Source: Marchantia polymorpha subsp. ruderalis (Eukaryota > Streptophyta > Marchantiopsida > Marchantiales > Marchantiaceae). Taken from it: a DNA stretch of 64,000 bases. A model generated the notes under the pieces. It was not told the DNA's origin, did not search any database, and saw nothing but the letters and a program-made list of their open reading frames with translations. This document shows, piece by piece, positions 42,601-50,806 of this stretch. Both the position numbers and the translations under genes were made by a program. The stretch is from contig AP031353.1 of the NCBI GenBank assembly GCA_037833965.1, forward strand, positions 29,390,501-29,454,500, read 5' to 3'. Within the stretch, counting starts at the first letter, position 1. Every line of letters begins with the position of its first letter.

Positions 42601-45010
42601 CGTGTCTGCACTGTCAGCTGGCAACACCAGTCTGCGTGCCTTCTGCTTCGGCCGGCTGTATGGCTCGCACAGCGGCCGCGGTCGAATGGGAGCAGAGGGT
42701 TCTTGATGCTGCTCCTCTTCGGACTCTTCCCTCCATCGCCGCTTCCGCGGCACTCGCGCTGCAGGGGTGTGTCTCCCTTCGTCTCTCCGTCTCGATGGGG
42801 TAGAAGTCGGGGACTCCTCCGCATCAGTGTCGACCTCGTTCTCCCGCACATACTTCCCGGGATGGTCGATGGACAATGGCGGAAAATGTTCAAGCTCCGC
42901 CGCTGTCAAACAATTCCGCTGTCGATAAAAATTGATGAGGAAAGGAGAAAGATGGTTTAGAGTTCCCCCCTTCTCCTCAAACGCGTGCTGTCGCATCACC
43001 CTGTGCAGGATGCTCGCCCAGTGAATTGGAGTTCCCTCGATGACGCACTCCACAAAAGAGACCTGCCACAATGTGATGTAGCAGGCGCGGTGCGGCTGCA
43101 GTAATTGCATCAGCGCCGCGGACAAAGTCCGGCGAAATCGATCTTTGTAATCACGGGTCCTGTACCCATTCTTGGTAGACCTCCCGGTCTTGAACAGCTC
43201 CACAAATTGCGCCTCTTCTTGCTTGGTCACCTTGATGCTCTCGCTGTCGAAAAGGAGATGCCCTGGCATGCCAGCACATCTTCCCAACGCCTGCGCCCAA
43301 TCTTGGACTGTCCACCGGTCAACATGCGGACGCAATCCGCGCGAGGGTGGTCCCTGTGGCTCTAGCCACTCGCGCACCATATTCGCGCAGATGTAATTCC
43401 ATCCCCATAGCAAGAAATCGAGCTTTCTTGCTATTAAGCGCTCCTCGAAAGCGCGCAGCCCGTTCTGCGGCAGGCGAAGTGGCACCATCCGCAATCTGCT
43501 CGGTCTCGTCATTGCGTTCCTGGGGTTCGCTCGCCCGCTCATTCTACTTTCGCACTGTCCGCGTTTCTTTCTCTCTCGGCAAACTCTAATCGCTCTCAAT
43601 TCCAAATCACGCGCACTCACTTCTCCCTCAATCAACAAGAAATCTCCTGTGCGACGACGACGAGAATGATCCGCAGCCAGCAGATGGATGCGCGCAGCGC
43701 GCACAAGAGATTGGAATCGCGAATTCAAGAATGGGACGCTCTCCGCCGCCCGGTCGAAGGTCATGGTCGGCTCTTGGTCGTGAAGAACGTCTCACTTGAT
43801 GGCCGCGCCGGCTGTACGCTGGAACGGTCTTCGCTCTCACGCGCGGCTTCACGCTCCGCCGTCGTCGATTAAACTCTCACGCTCGAATTGGCGGATTTGA
43901 ACTCCGCGAGCGTGTCACCCTCCGGACATGGGGGCGTAGCGCCGAAGGCGAGTTTTCCGCCTTGCGCGGTACACTTGTTCGTACCGCCCTTCGGCCAATC
44001 TCCTTCTGCCTTGACGCGTGCGTCCGCATGTCGGACAAAAATTCAACTCCTGCCTGTGCGCAGGCAGGGGCCTCGGCGGATTCTCCGCCGGCGCGGAACT
44101 TGAACATCCTCCTGTGCACAGGCGTTCGCCTGTGCGCAGGCGAACTCCGTCCGCGGCGCTGCGCTGGCGCGGAAGGCGTTGACCGTGGTCAGCCGTCTCC
44201 GTCCAGTCTGTCCGTTCCTTGTCTCTCCGTCGGCGCTTCCGCCGCCGCAACTCCGTCCGTCCAAGAGCGCATCCACCCGTGCCGTCCGCACGGTCCGTAC
44301 CTATTGGATTACTCTGGCGGCTCTTCCGACGTACGCTGCGCTGCGCTGGCGCGGAAGGCGCCGTACACTTTCTACCTCACAAGGCGCATTTCTAGGGCCC
44401 AAGGCGGATTTTCCGCCGACGCCGAAGTGCCTGTGCGCAGGCGAACGCCTGTGCGTAGGCGGACTTCGCGCCTTCCCTAACCCTACTTCGCCTGTGCACA
44501 GGCGAACGCCTTCGTCCGCGCATAGGACAAAACTTGAATCCCCCTTCCGTGTAGGCGGAATTCGCGCCGGTGGCGAACTCCTTCCGCCGTAGGCGACCGC
44601 CTCCGTTTCTTCCAGTAGCGATAACTCCCTAAGTCCTCGTCCGTTCCAAGCGTTCTTGGGCTCGTTAGAATCAGCGCGTCGAGCCCTTTCCAACGGGACC
44701 CTAACTTGGTCAAGGCGCCCGAGGGTTGACCTAATTACGGGGGTTTCCCTACAGCCGCGGACGCAACCTCCGAAGGCGGGTTTTGCGCCTTGCGCCGTAG
44801 AGATCCTAACTGCGGAGCTCGCAGGGAGGGTGGTGCCTGTCCTTACTGCGGCACCCCAAATCCCAGATTCTACAAGATCCCTCGAGAATCCCCGCGATCT
44901 TCCGGATTCACTCTGTTTTGATGTACCGAAGGCTATTTACAATGCTGCCAGGGTACAGTTTTCCAAAAATGTTTTAATTTCCTCAAAATTGCCAAAAGTG
45001 GGGTACCACA
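39620..45010 (-). repeat. 3' LTR of element 2 (5391 bp)
   Basis: Same length as the 5' LTR. Twelve of the thirteen differences from the 5' LTR fall between 43550 and 44337; the remaining one is at about 39634. At the sites in that tract that I compared, the 5' LTR agrees with element 1 and this LTR is the odd one out. Confidence 0.95.
40627..43764 (-). CDS. LTR-encoded 1045-residue protein (element 2, 3' LTR)
   Basis: This is the copy most likely to be expressed, because the genomic RNA started in the 5' LTR runs through this U3 before polyadenylation, placing the frame at the 3' end of the RNA in the position of an env or accessory gene. It differs from the 5' LTR copy at only two residues that I see (Ser for Asn near residue 9, Glu for Gly near residue 73). 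Domains are as described for the element 1 copy: conserved N-terminal domain, basic clusters, Pro/Arg-rich middle, C-terminal coiled coil. No signal peptide or membrane segment is seen, so it does not look like an envelope protein. Translation would need a subgenomic or spliced RNA, or internal initiation. Confidence 0.82.
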   Translation of the reverse strand: MTFDRAAESVPFLNSRFQSLVRAARIHLLAADHSRRRRTGDFLLIEGEVSARDLELRAIRVCRERKKRGQCESRMSGRANPRNAMTRPSRLRMVPLRLPQNGLRAFEERLIARKLDFLLWGWNYICANMVREWLEPQGPPSRGLRPHVDRWTVQDWAQALGRCAGMPGHLLFDSESIKVTKQEEAQFVELFKTGRSTKNGYRTRDYKDRFRRTLSAALMQLLQPHRACYITLWQVSFVECVIEGTPIHWASILHRVMRQHAFEEKGGTLNHLSPFLINFYRQRNCLTAAELEHFPPLSIDHPGKYVRENEVDTDAEESPTSTPSRRRDEGRHTPAARVPRKRRWREESEEEQHQEPSAPIRPRPLCEPYSRPKQKARRLVLPADSADTATIATEIGSASPERREEARTTAGATGHAATSSGERPPTGQGPPELPRAMRTDVPFAHRRTSADGRASADRRTQVDVDLRLRVGRSSPPVHRRSPVHRSPVNRTPPHVPPVHRQESPPFQRRKGKEPAEEPPTRHRPSGPDPPAHHAPQFAPSAPGPSSRGDTSRERAEAAPSAESPPIDAPSAVGPIGQGTSGVRPPAMSPSAIDVRGATPAADKAPANAPAHGQGTAPTDRSREQQTEERSDCQRDEISMRDAQSNPAQPPSAQSPPATDDRDRENAVGNQPASDGDAARIHSPSALDILATSSEAAAVPSQAAHVEDVQPHSGQSPTQSMATEILHSDDDDGGSTEEMSGAEDTEEEEEEIVGAPAAALSEQVIPLLRYLDRKVDKYADPLQPGSYIELVRRRTRTKVHTSKLLARVDQELRDLKEKHECLWGQYKLNQKFYKHSEKMKDEKLGELTKEQVKVKEALNSEQAQNRILSEELVRQTRLLEQCQLARQADEELIRRLQSECGELRTQRAEAESQLVTIEEDRRKEADRTKVETARRVAHCLKGYAHWEVKAQEKLTLREFELRAAGLLSGDSRSRRKVAKKLEAFLSKAQDTMSALEGEVSAALQRLGLRSRAEEWQGRELVRGSRPRRRRSTGSAECSVAWFRAGV

Positions 45011-45012
45011 TG

Positions 45013-45023
45013 CCCCCCTCCTC
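45013..45023 (-). other. Polypurine tract, element 2
   Basis: GAGGAGGGGGG on the minus strand, two bases before the 3' LTR start TGTGG. It would prime plus-strand DNA synthesis. It lies 25 bp after the pol stop codon. Confidence 0.85.
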
Positions 45024-45047
45024 AATTGTGAGCGCCCACGCGAACAC

Positions 45048-47888
45048 TCACATGTGGTATTTCTTCAACCGCCACCCGTTCACTCGGGTGCCTAACAAAT
45101 CGCCGGCCAGGTCCGCAAGTTGGATGGACCCATTCGGGAAGACTTCGACAACCCTGTAAGGTCCCATCCATCTTAGGTGCAGTTTGCCTGGGAACCTGGC
45201 ATGTCTGCTGTCGTAGAGCAATGCCAAATCACCCGCCTGCAGGAGTACCGGTTTGATCTTTTTATCGTATCTCTCCTTTCGGCGGAGCTGGATTTTCCTG
45301 GTGCGATCTTCGGCGTCTCTTCTCCGCTCATCCAGCAGCATGACCTCCTGTAACCTGTAGAGCTGACTCTCCTCTGCGCCCATCCTCTGCAAATCCATCG
45401 TTCGATGGGTGGGTACTTCAAATTCGATTGGGAGGATCGGGTGTTGCCCATACACCAGAAAGTATGGTGTCTGTTTGGTCGTGATCTTCTCAGCTGTGCG
45501 GTACGCCCATAGAGCGGCTGCTAGCTTCGTATCCCAGTCGTGAGCGTGATTCACCGTGACCTTGAGTAGTATTTTACACAGCAGACCATTGGACTTCTCC
45601 GTCAGTCCATTTGCCTTGGGATTGTATGGAGTAGTCTTCCGGTGCTTGATGTGGAAATACCGTGTCAGATCTTCGATGATCTGATTCAGAAAATGCGTGC
45701 CCCGGTCGCTGACTAGTTCTAAGGGACATCCGTAGCGTGTGATGATCGACTCAAACAAGAATGCTGCCACTGTGGCAGCATCATCCTTTCTGGTGGCTCT
45801 GGCCTCTACCATTTTGGTGGCGTAGTCCGTTGCTACCAGAATGTAGCGCCTTCGTGTACTTTTAGTCACTGGTTGTATCGGCCCTACAAAGTCAATACCC
45901 CACTTTTCGAAAGGTGCTAGAGGCATGATGGGAGTCAGAGGCCAGCGTGTTGTAGGCGTCGGTCTCCCCGTCCTCTGGCAACTGTCGCACTTGCGGATGT
46001 AATCGAGAACATCCTTAAACATGGTCGGCCACCAATACCCCGCGTTTAGGAACTTTGTGACCGTGTTCCTGGTGGCATAGTGTCCACCCGCCTCCTCTGT
46101 ATGCATCGCACTCACTATTCTTGGTACTTCTGATTCCTCCAGGCATCTGCATAAGCGCTCATCCGCCATCTTCTTGAACAAAACCCCCTGCTGGAGTTGA
46201 TACGGGCCTGCCTTATGAATAAAGACAGTTCGCTGTTCCAAATCCATGCCCTCGGGGCACTGGAGGGTTAACAGATATCGATACAGGTCGGCATAGCGGG
46301 ACTCATGTCCTGCAGACAACTGAAATAACTCTTCATCTGGAAAATCGTCCACCAATTCCTCCTCTGTCGGCTGGGTCCATAATCGGGACAAGTAATCCGC
46401 ATTTTCGTGGTGCACCCCTTTCCTGGTCTGGACTGTGTAGGTGAACTCTTGTAGTAACAACACCCACCTGGCGATTCGACCGGATAGGTCGGCTTTCTTG
46501 ACTAGGTGTTGCAATGCGTAGTGGTCCACATGGAACACAAACTCGTAACAGATTAGGTAGTGACGGAACTTTTTACAGGAGTACACCATCCCCAACGCTT
46601 CTCTCTCCGTCGTGGTGTACTTCCGCTCTGCTAGAGACAGCTGTCGGCTCGCGAAGTAGATCGGGTAGTCCTTTTTGTTGTCATCCTTTTGACTCAGTAC
46701 TACACCGATGGCGAATGCCGAAGTGTCAACGTAAACATGGAATGGTCGATTCCAGTCTGGACTCCTTAGTACGGGAGCAGTCGTGAGTTTCGCTTTCAGA
46801 GCTTCAAATGCTGTCTGCTGGTTCGCACCCCAAGCATAAGGCTCGTCCTTCTTCAACAACTTGGTCAGGTCCGCCGCCAGTATTGCATACATGTGTATGA
46901 ATCTTCGGTAGTAGCCCACATGACCCAGGAATGCTCGCAGCTCTCTTAGATTCGTGGGTGGCTCAAGCTCGAGTATAACCTTGACCTTCTCGATGTCCAC
47001 CGCAATGCCTTCTGCCGAGACCCGATGACCCAACAAGATCCCACTAGTCATGAAGAAAAAGCACTTCTCGGGATGCAGTGATAAACTGCTCTCTCTACAT
47101 TTATCGAAGGTCTGCTTCAAGTGACTTAGGTGTTCAGACCGCTTCCCGAAGACACAGAAGTCATCTATGAATATTTCCAGGAACTTCCTCAGTTGTTCCT
47201 GAAAGATATTGGTCATCATCCGTTGAAAGGTGGCAGGCGCGTTGCACAGACCGAAGGGCATCTTGTGGTATGCGTAAGTTCCCCAGTCGGTTGTGAACGT
47301 AGTTTTATCCTTGTCCTGTTCACGGATAGACACCTGATTGTAACCTGAGAACCCATCCAGGAAGCTATAACATTCATGTCCTGCGACATGGTCTAGAATG
47401 GCATCCGTGAATGGTAACGGGTGATGATCCTTGCGTGTTGCTGCATTCAACTTCCGGAAATCCTGACACACTCGTATCTTACCCGTCAACTTCTTGGGTA
47501 CGATAACAATCGGCGACACCCACTCGCTGCTGAGCACAGGATAAATAATACCAGCGCTCAAGTACTTATCTATCTCCTCTTTCACTAGCAAGGAGTACTT
47601 TGGGTTGAGGCGATACTGGCGCTGTCGTATGGGTACTGAGTCGTCCAGTAAATCGATACGGTGTTCCCCATATCGTGCGGGTATCCCCTTCATGTCTTCG
47701 ATCTTCCAGGCGAAGACGTCGACATAGTGGCTAAGGAACGCCTGTACTTTCCTTAGCTCGTCTCCTCTCACTGCGCTTGATACCTTCAAGCATTTGCCGG
47801 GACTGAGTTGTACTTCATGACAGTCACTAGGGTCGACAATGCCCTCAGTGTGACTCGTCTCACTCCTTCCCAGTCCCACAGTTAATTG
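45048..47888 (-). CDS. pol: Pol (RT, RNase H, integrase) of element 2, read through from gag
   Basis: The frame follows gag in the same phase after one UAG; there is no ATG at its start, so readthrough is the likely route. RT: VSPIVIVPKK, CQDFRKLN, FLDGFSGYNQ, MPFGLCNAPATFQRMM and the catalytic FIDDF, where most Ty3/gypsy enzymes have YxDD. RNase H: YVDTSAFAIG, TTTEREAL and HVDHYAL carry the expected acids. Integrase: an HHCC zinc finger ending CDSCQRTGR, then GIDFVGP, VSDRGTHF and a Glu in NGLTEKSNG as the D-D-E acids, and a C-terminal KLHLRWMGPYRVVEV module ending NGWRLKKYHM. No chromodomain follows. All catalytic residues look intact over about 946 codons. Confidence 0.93.
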   Translation of the reverse strand, partial: QLTVGLGRSETSHTEGIVDPSDCHEVQLSPGKCLKVSSAVRGDELRKVQAFLSHYVDVFAWKIEDMKGIPARYGEHRIDLLDDSVPIRQRQYRLNPKYSLLVKEEIDKYLSAGIIYPVLSSEWVSPIVIVPKKLTGKIRVCQDFRKLNAATRKDHHPLPFTDAILDHVAGHECYSFLDGFSGYNQVSIREQDKDKTTFTTDWGTYAYHKMPFGLCNAPATFQRMMTNIFQEQLRKFLEIFIDDFCVFGKRSEHLSHLKQTFDKCRESSLSLHPEKCFFFMTSGILLGHRVSAEGIAVDIEKVKVILELEPPTNLRELRAFLGHVGYYRRFIHMYAILAADLTKLLKKDEPYAWGANQQTAFEALKAKLTTAPVLRSPDWNRPFHVYVDTSAFAIGVVLSQKDDNKKDYPIYFASRQLSLAERKYTTTEREALGMVYSCKKFRHYLICYEFVFHVDHYALQHLVKKADLSGRIARWVLLLQEFTYTVQTRKGVHHENADYLSRLWTQPTEEELVDDFPDEELFQLSAGHESRYADLYRYLLTLQCPEGMDLEQRTVFIHKAGPYQLQQGVLFKKMADERLCRCLEESEVPRIVSAMHTEEAGGHYATRNTVTKFLNAGYWWPTMFKDVLDYIRKCDSCQRTGRPTPTTRWPLTPIMPLAPFEKWGIDFVGPIQPVTKSTRRRYILVATDYATKMVEARATRKDDAATVAAFLFESIITRYGCPLELVSDRGTHFLNQIIEDLTRYFHIKHRKTTPYNPKANGLTEKSNGLLCKILLKVTVNHAHDWDTKLAAALWAYRTAEKITTKQTPYFLVYGQHPILPIEFEVPTHRTMDLQRMGAEESQLYRLQEVMLLDERRRDAEDRTRKIQLRRKERYDKKIKPVLLQAGDLALLYDSRHARFPGKLHLRWMGPYRVVEVFPNGSIQLADLAGDLLGTRVNGWRLKKYHM

Positions 47889-47891
47889 CTA
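47883..47891 (-). promoter_or_regulatory. Predicted stop-codon readthrough signal, element 2
   Basis: TAG CAA TTA at the gag/pol junction. It fits the UAG CAR YYA readthrough context first known from tobacco mosaic virus, and gag and pol are in the same frame. No frameshift site is needed. Confidence 0.75.
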
Positions 47892-50720
47892 TTCGTCTTC
47901 CGGCTGAATAGCTTCCGCCTCTTCTTCTTCTTCCACCGAACAGCAGGCAACGAATCCCACGAAGTAATCGGATTCGGTACCACTGGAATCCGATCGCGCG
48001 GTCGACTCACTGTCCTCGCCCGATGTGTAACCTGCACTTGTCGATGGGGTCTCTCCTTCGTGCCTGACCCTATTCCAGGGCACCGTAATGGTTTTGGTCG
48101 GTTCCGAAGGGTGAGGAAACTTAAGGCGATGTCTTCGCCAATCACATCTGACTTGTGCACCATATAGCCATGGTCGCCCGAGCAGAACGTCATAGCCCTG
48201 CTTCATCATCGGCTGAAGGATGATATACGTCAACCGAAAGTCCGCACCCCCGATGGTTGTCTTGACATTGCGCAGCATACCTGCAGGCATTCTCCGCGTC
48301 TGATCCGCTAATCTCAACACACGCTTCGAGGGTTCGTATTGACTGAACCCCAAGGCTCTCGCTGTATCCTCCGTCATTATGTTGACTCCTGATCCAGAGT
48401 CGATTGGCACTCTGCGTACACAACATCCTGCTATCTCCACATCGATCTCGGGTGGCCCTTGGTCTTCGCTCTCCACTTGATATACTTGAGAGGATGCGGA
48501 TGCGCGAGGCTTCCGCGGATGCCGTAGCGAAAGCATCAACATTCTCCGATACGTCTTATTGTCCTCCAAGAGCTGCTTGAACGTGATGTTCACTTTTCGA
48601 CTCCCGAGATCTTCGACCAAGTCATAGTGGGCGCGTTGGGGCGCCGGGGTCGGCGACGCTCTGCGAGGTTCCACGGTGGCTGCCAACTTCGCCCCAAGGG
48701 AGGAGGTCAGGTCTGGCCGCGGTGGGTCCTTTTGCGTGCGGATCGCTTCCTTCAACAGGTTGGTTACCTCGTTGCGGATATCCGGAGCATAGTTTCGTTT
48801 CAGTAGGCGCACTGGCTCGTCCTCGACTGCTGTCTGGGGGCGCACTGCTGGTGCCTCCCGCGTAGCCGAAGACTTCCGAGCAGGTCGCGAGTCGGACTTG
48901 CTGGATGTCTTCTCCTTTCCTTTTCCCGTCCGGTCGGCGGTTCTCCGTTCGTGCTTGCGAGTGTCACGCTCTTGCTCCTTGGATTTCTTGGAGCTACGAG
49001 TTTCGACCCGTGCGCACATAACCTCTTCAGCCGGCCATTCTTCGTATTCGCCATCCCCGTCTGAACCTACTTCGACCTGGTTAACTTGCACGTCCTCCTT
49101 GGCAGGAGTGTTCACAAATCGTACCACTGGCCGAGGGACTGGTGGCTGATCACACTCTGGCGCAGTGTGCCCGACCTTCTTGCAATTACTACATGTCGGA
49201 GCATAATCGTTTCGCCTTTTTGGATGGGGACACTGCGGTGAGAAGTGCCCAACTTCCCCGCAATTATAACAAGCTCGCGGTGGCGGTGGGTCAAACGTCC
49301 CTGGAGGTGCTCTCCGCCTCACAGGTACCGTAGTGGCCCGATCCACCGGAATATATCGTGGGACTTGCATTGCTGAAACTGCAGGAGGGGTAGGCACCGA
49401 CTGGACGGCGTAGGCTGTCTCTTCGCTAGCCTCTCCATAGTACTGAGGGTGCTCTCCATAGTACGGTTGCGCCCACTCTACTGCGTTGACTGGATATGAC
49501 GGCCGGGTGGTAAGGCACTCGGTGTTTGCATGTCCCACCACCCCGCACGTAGTACACCATAAGTTCGCTCGCACTCTCCCGGGTGATTTTCTACGATCAT
49601 GCCCGCCTACCACTTGAACTTTGAGATCGGCGAAGTCCTTCACAAGGGTCTCCATCTTCGAAGCTATATCTCCCGGCGCTCTGTCCGTAGTCACTCGTCG
49701 GATGCCCTTTTTCTTTGCTGACCCATGCTTCTTCCTCTTCTTCTCCTCCTCCGACGATGAGGTTTCCTCTTCTTCGGATGAAGAACGGTTCTCGTCCGAA
49801 GACGATTCCTCCGATGACGGAGTTGTACCTCTACGCCGTCTTCGCCCTCCTTTCGGTTTGCGCTCCTTCGACTCCCGTCTCTCTCTCCCTCTTCGGTTGA
49901 GAGTGGAAGTTTCGAAGGCTTCTGCCGATGCAATCACATCCTCAATAGTGTCGCACTTGCTGCGTCGGCAAAAAGTCTCCATCTCCCGAGTTAAACCGGT
50001 CACGTACCAATCCACAGCTTGTTGTACCGAGAAAGGGGACCCTGGTCCTGTTTTCGGTATTCTGTCGAGGAGGTCCAGAAATCTCTCAGTGTAGTCACGC
50101 AGACTCTCCTTCTTCTCTCGCTGCAAATTACGTAACTTCGTCAAAACCCGGCTGTCGTAGCCGAGCTCGCGAAAGCGACGAAGGAACTTCTCCTTCAGCT
50201 GGGCCCATGTTGTCAACCCAGTCGGATCGATGCTCTCGTGATTATACCAACTCCTCGCTTTCTTCCGCAGAAGGCTTGGAAAGATCCTTAGTCGGTCGTC
50301 GTCTGCGATCTCGCGATTGGCAATAGACACCGACTCGAATAACTTGATGTATGAATCTGCATCGTCGTCATCCCCACTCCCTTTGTACTTCGGGTAGGAA
50401 TGTTTAGTAATCGGCTGAGGTAGCCGCACATTGGCTTGTCCGTCCGCCATCGATGTGTCTGTCGACGGTTCTCGGGCGGTCGGTCCTACTGCACTAGGCG
50501 GGTCCGTGCAAGGAATATCTAGTAGAACTGTAAGCACCAAGTTTGGTTCCGAGTCGTCGGGGGTAGGTTCCCCAAGGATGTCGGCCGAACTAGGCTTAGG
50601 TACTCTTTTTGGTGTTTTCTTGGTTTGACGCCGTGTCTCTTCCACGGCCTTCTCTGAATCTCGTCGGAACTTGCAGACAGCTCTAGCACTTAGGTTGCTC
50701 CCGCCAGCCCCAGTCGACAT
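47889..50720 (-). CDS. gag: Gag-protease polyprotein of element 2 (943 residues)
   Basis: ATG at 50720, 47 bp downstream of the primer binding site. A Ty3/gypsy gag capsid-type domain covers residues about 110-270 (SYIKLFESV, ARSWYNHE, WAQLKEKFLRRF, LRDYTERFLDLLDRIP). A Ser/Glu and Lys tract follows at about 300-345. There are three CCHC zinc knuckles: CTTCGVVGHANTEC (about 388), CYNCGEVGHFSPQC (about 483) and CSNCKKVGHTAPEC (about 509). A retropepsin domain sits near the C-terminus with PIDSGSGVNIM (about 771, DSG instead of the commoner DTG) and VLLGRPW (about 845). Protease is thus made with every gag chain and not only after readthrough. The frame ends at the UAG of the readthrough signal. 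Confidence 0.94.
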   Translation of the reverse strand: MSTGAGGSNLSARAVCKFRRDSEKAVEETRRQTKKTPKRVPKPSSADILGEPTPDDSEPNLVLTVLLDIPCTDPPSAVGPTAREPSTDTSMADGQANVRLPQPITKHSYPKYKGSGDDDDADSYIKLFESVSIANREIADDDRLRIFPSLLRKKARSWYNHESIDPTGLTTWAQLKEKFLRRFRELGYDSRVLTKLRNLQREKKESLRDYTERFLDLLDRIPKTGPGSPFSVQQAVDWYVTGLTREMETFCRRSKCDTIEDVIASAEAFETSTLNRRGRERRESKERKPKGGRRRRRGTTPSSEESSSDENRSSSEEEETSSSEEEKKRKKHGSAKKKGIRRVTTDRAPGDIASKMETLVKDFADLKVQVVGGHDRRKSPGRVRANLWCTTCGVVGHANTECLTTRPSYPVNAVEWAQPYYGEHPQYYGEASEETAYAVQSVPTPPAVSAMQVPRYIPVDRATTVPVRRRAPPGTFDPPPPRACYNCGEVGHFSPQCPHPKRRNDYAPTCSNCKKVGHTAPECDQPPVPRPVVRFVNTPAKEDVQVNQVEVGSDGDGEYEEWPAEEVMCARVETRSSKKSKEQERDTRKHERRTADRTGKGKEKTSSKSDSRPARKSSATREAPAVRPQTAVEDEPVRLLKRNYAPDIRNEVTNLLKEAIRTQKDPPRPDLTSSLGAKLAATVEPRRASPTPAPQRAHYDLVEDLGSRKVNITFKQLLEDNKTYRRMLMLSLRHPRKPRASASSQVYQVESEDQGPPEIDVEIAGCCVRRVPIDSGSGVNIMTEDTARALGFSQYEPSKRVLRLADQTRRMPAGMLRNVKTTIGGADFRLTYIILQPMMKQGYDVLLGRPWLYGAQVRCDWRRHRLKFPHPSEPTKTITVPWNRVRHEGETPSTSAGYTSGEDSESTARSDSSGTESDYFVGFVACCSVEEEEEAEAIQPEDE

Positions 50721-50766
50721 TCACCGAGCATGGCTGCTCGTAAAAACCCCGGTGTTGACGCAACTG

Positions 50767-50784
50767 TCCCCGGCAGCGGCGCCA
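50767..50784 (-). other. Primer binding site, element 2
   Basis: Reverse complement reads TGGCGCCGCTGCCGGGGA, identical to element 1, again 22 nt from the LTR end with the same AAGAAG/CTTCTT stem between. Confidence 0.8.
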
Positions 50785-50806
50785 AAAAGAAGTTGTCGGC
50801 TTCTTA

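Noticed and set aside
41912-42706. A 264-codon plus-strand frame inside the LTR (repeated at 53099-53893)
   Set aside because: Antisense to the Pro/Arg-rich middle of the LTR protein; its Gly/Ser/Ala repeats come from the same palindromic DNA.
34019-45010. Interpretation as one large foldback transposon
   Set aside because: The two arms are LTRs of two different elements, shown by the PBS and gag start at 39435-39619, the AGTAT duplication and the continuation of element 1 at 56203.
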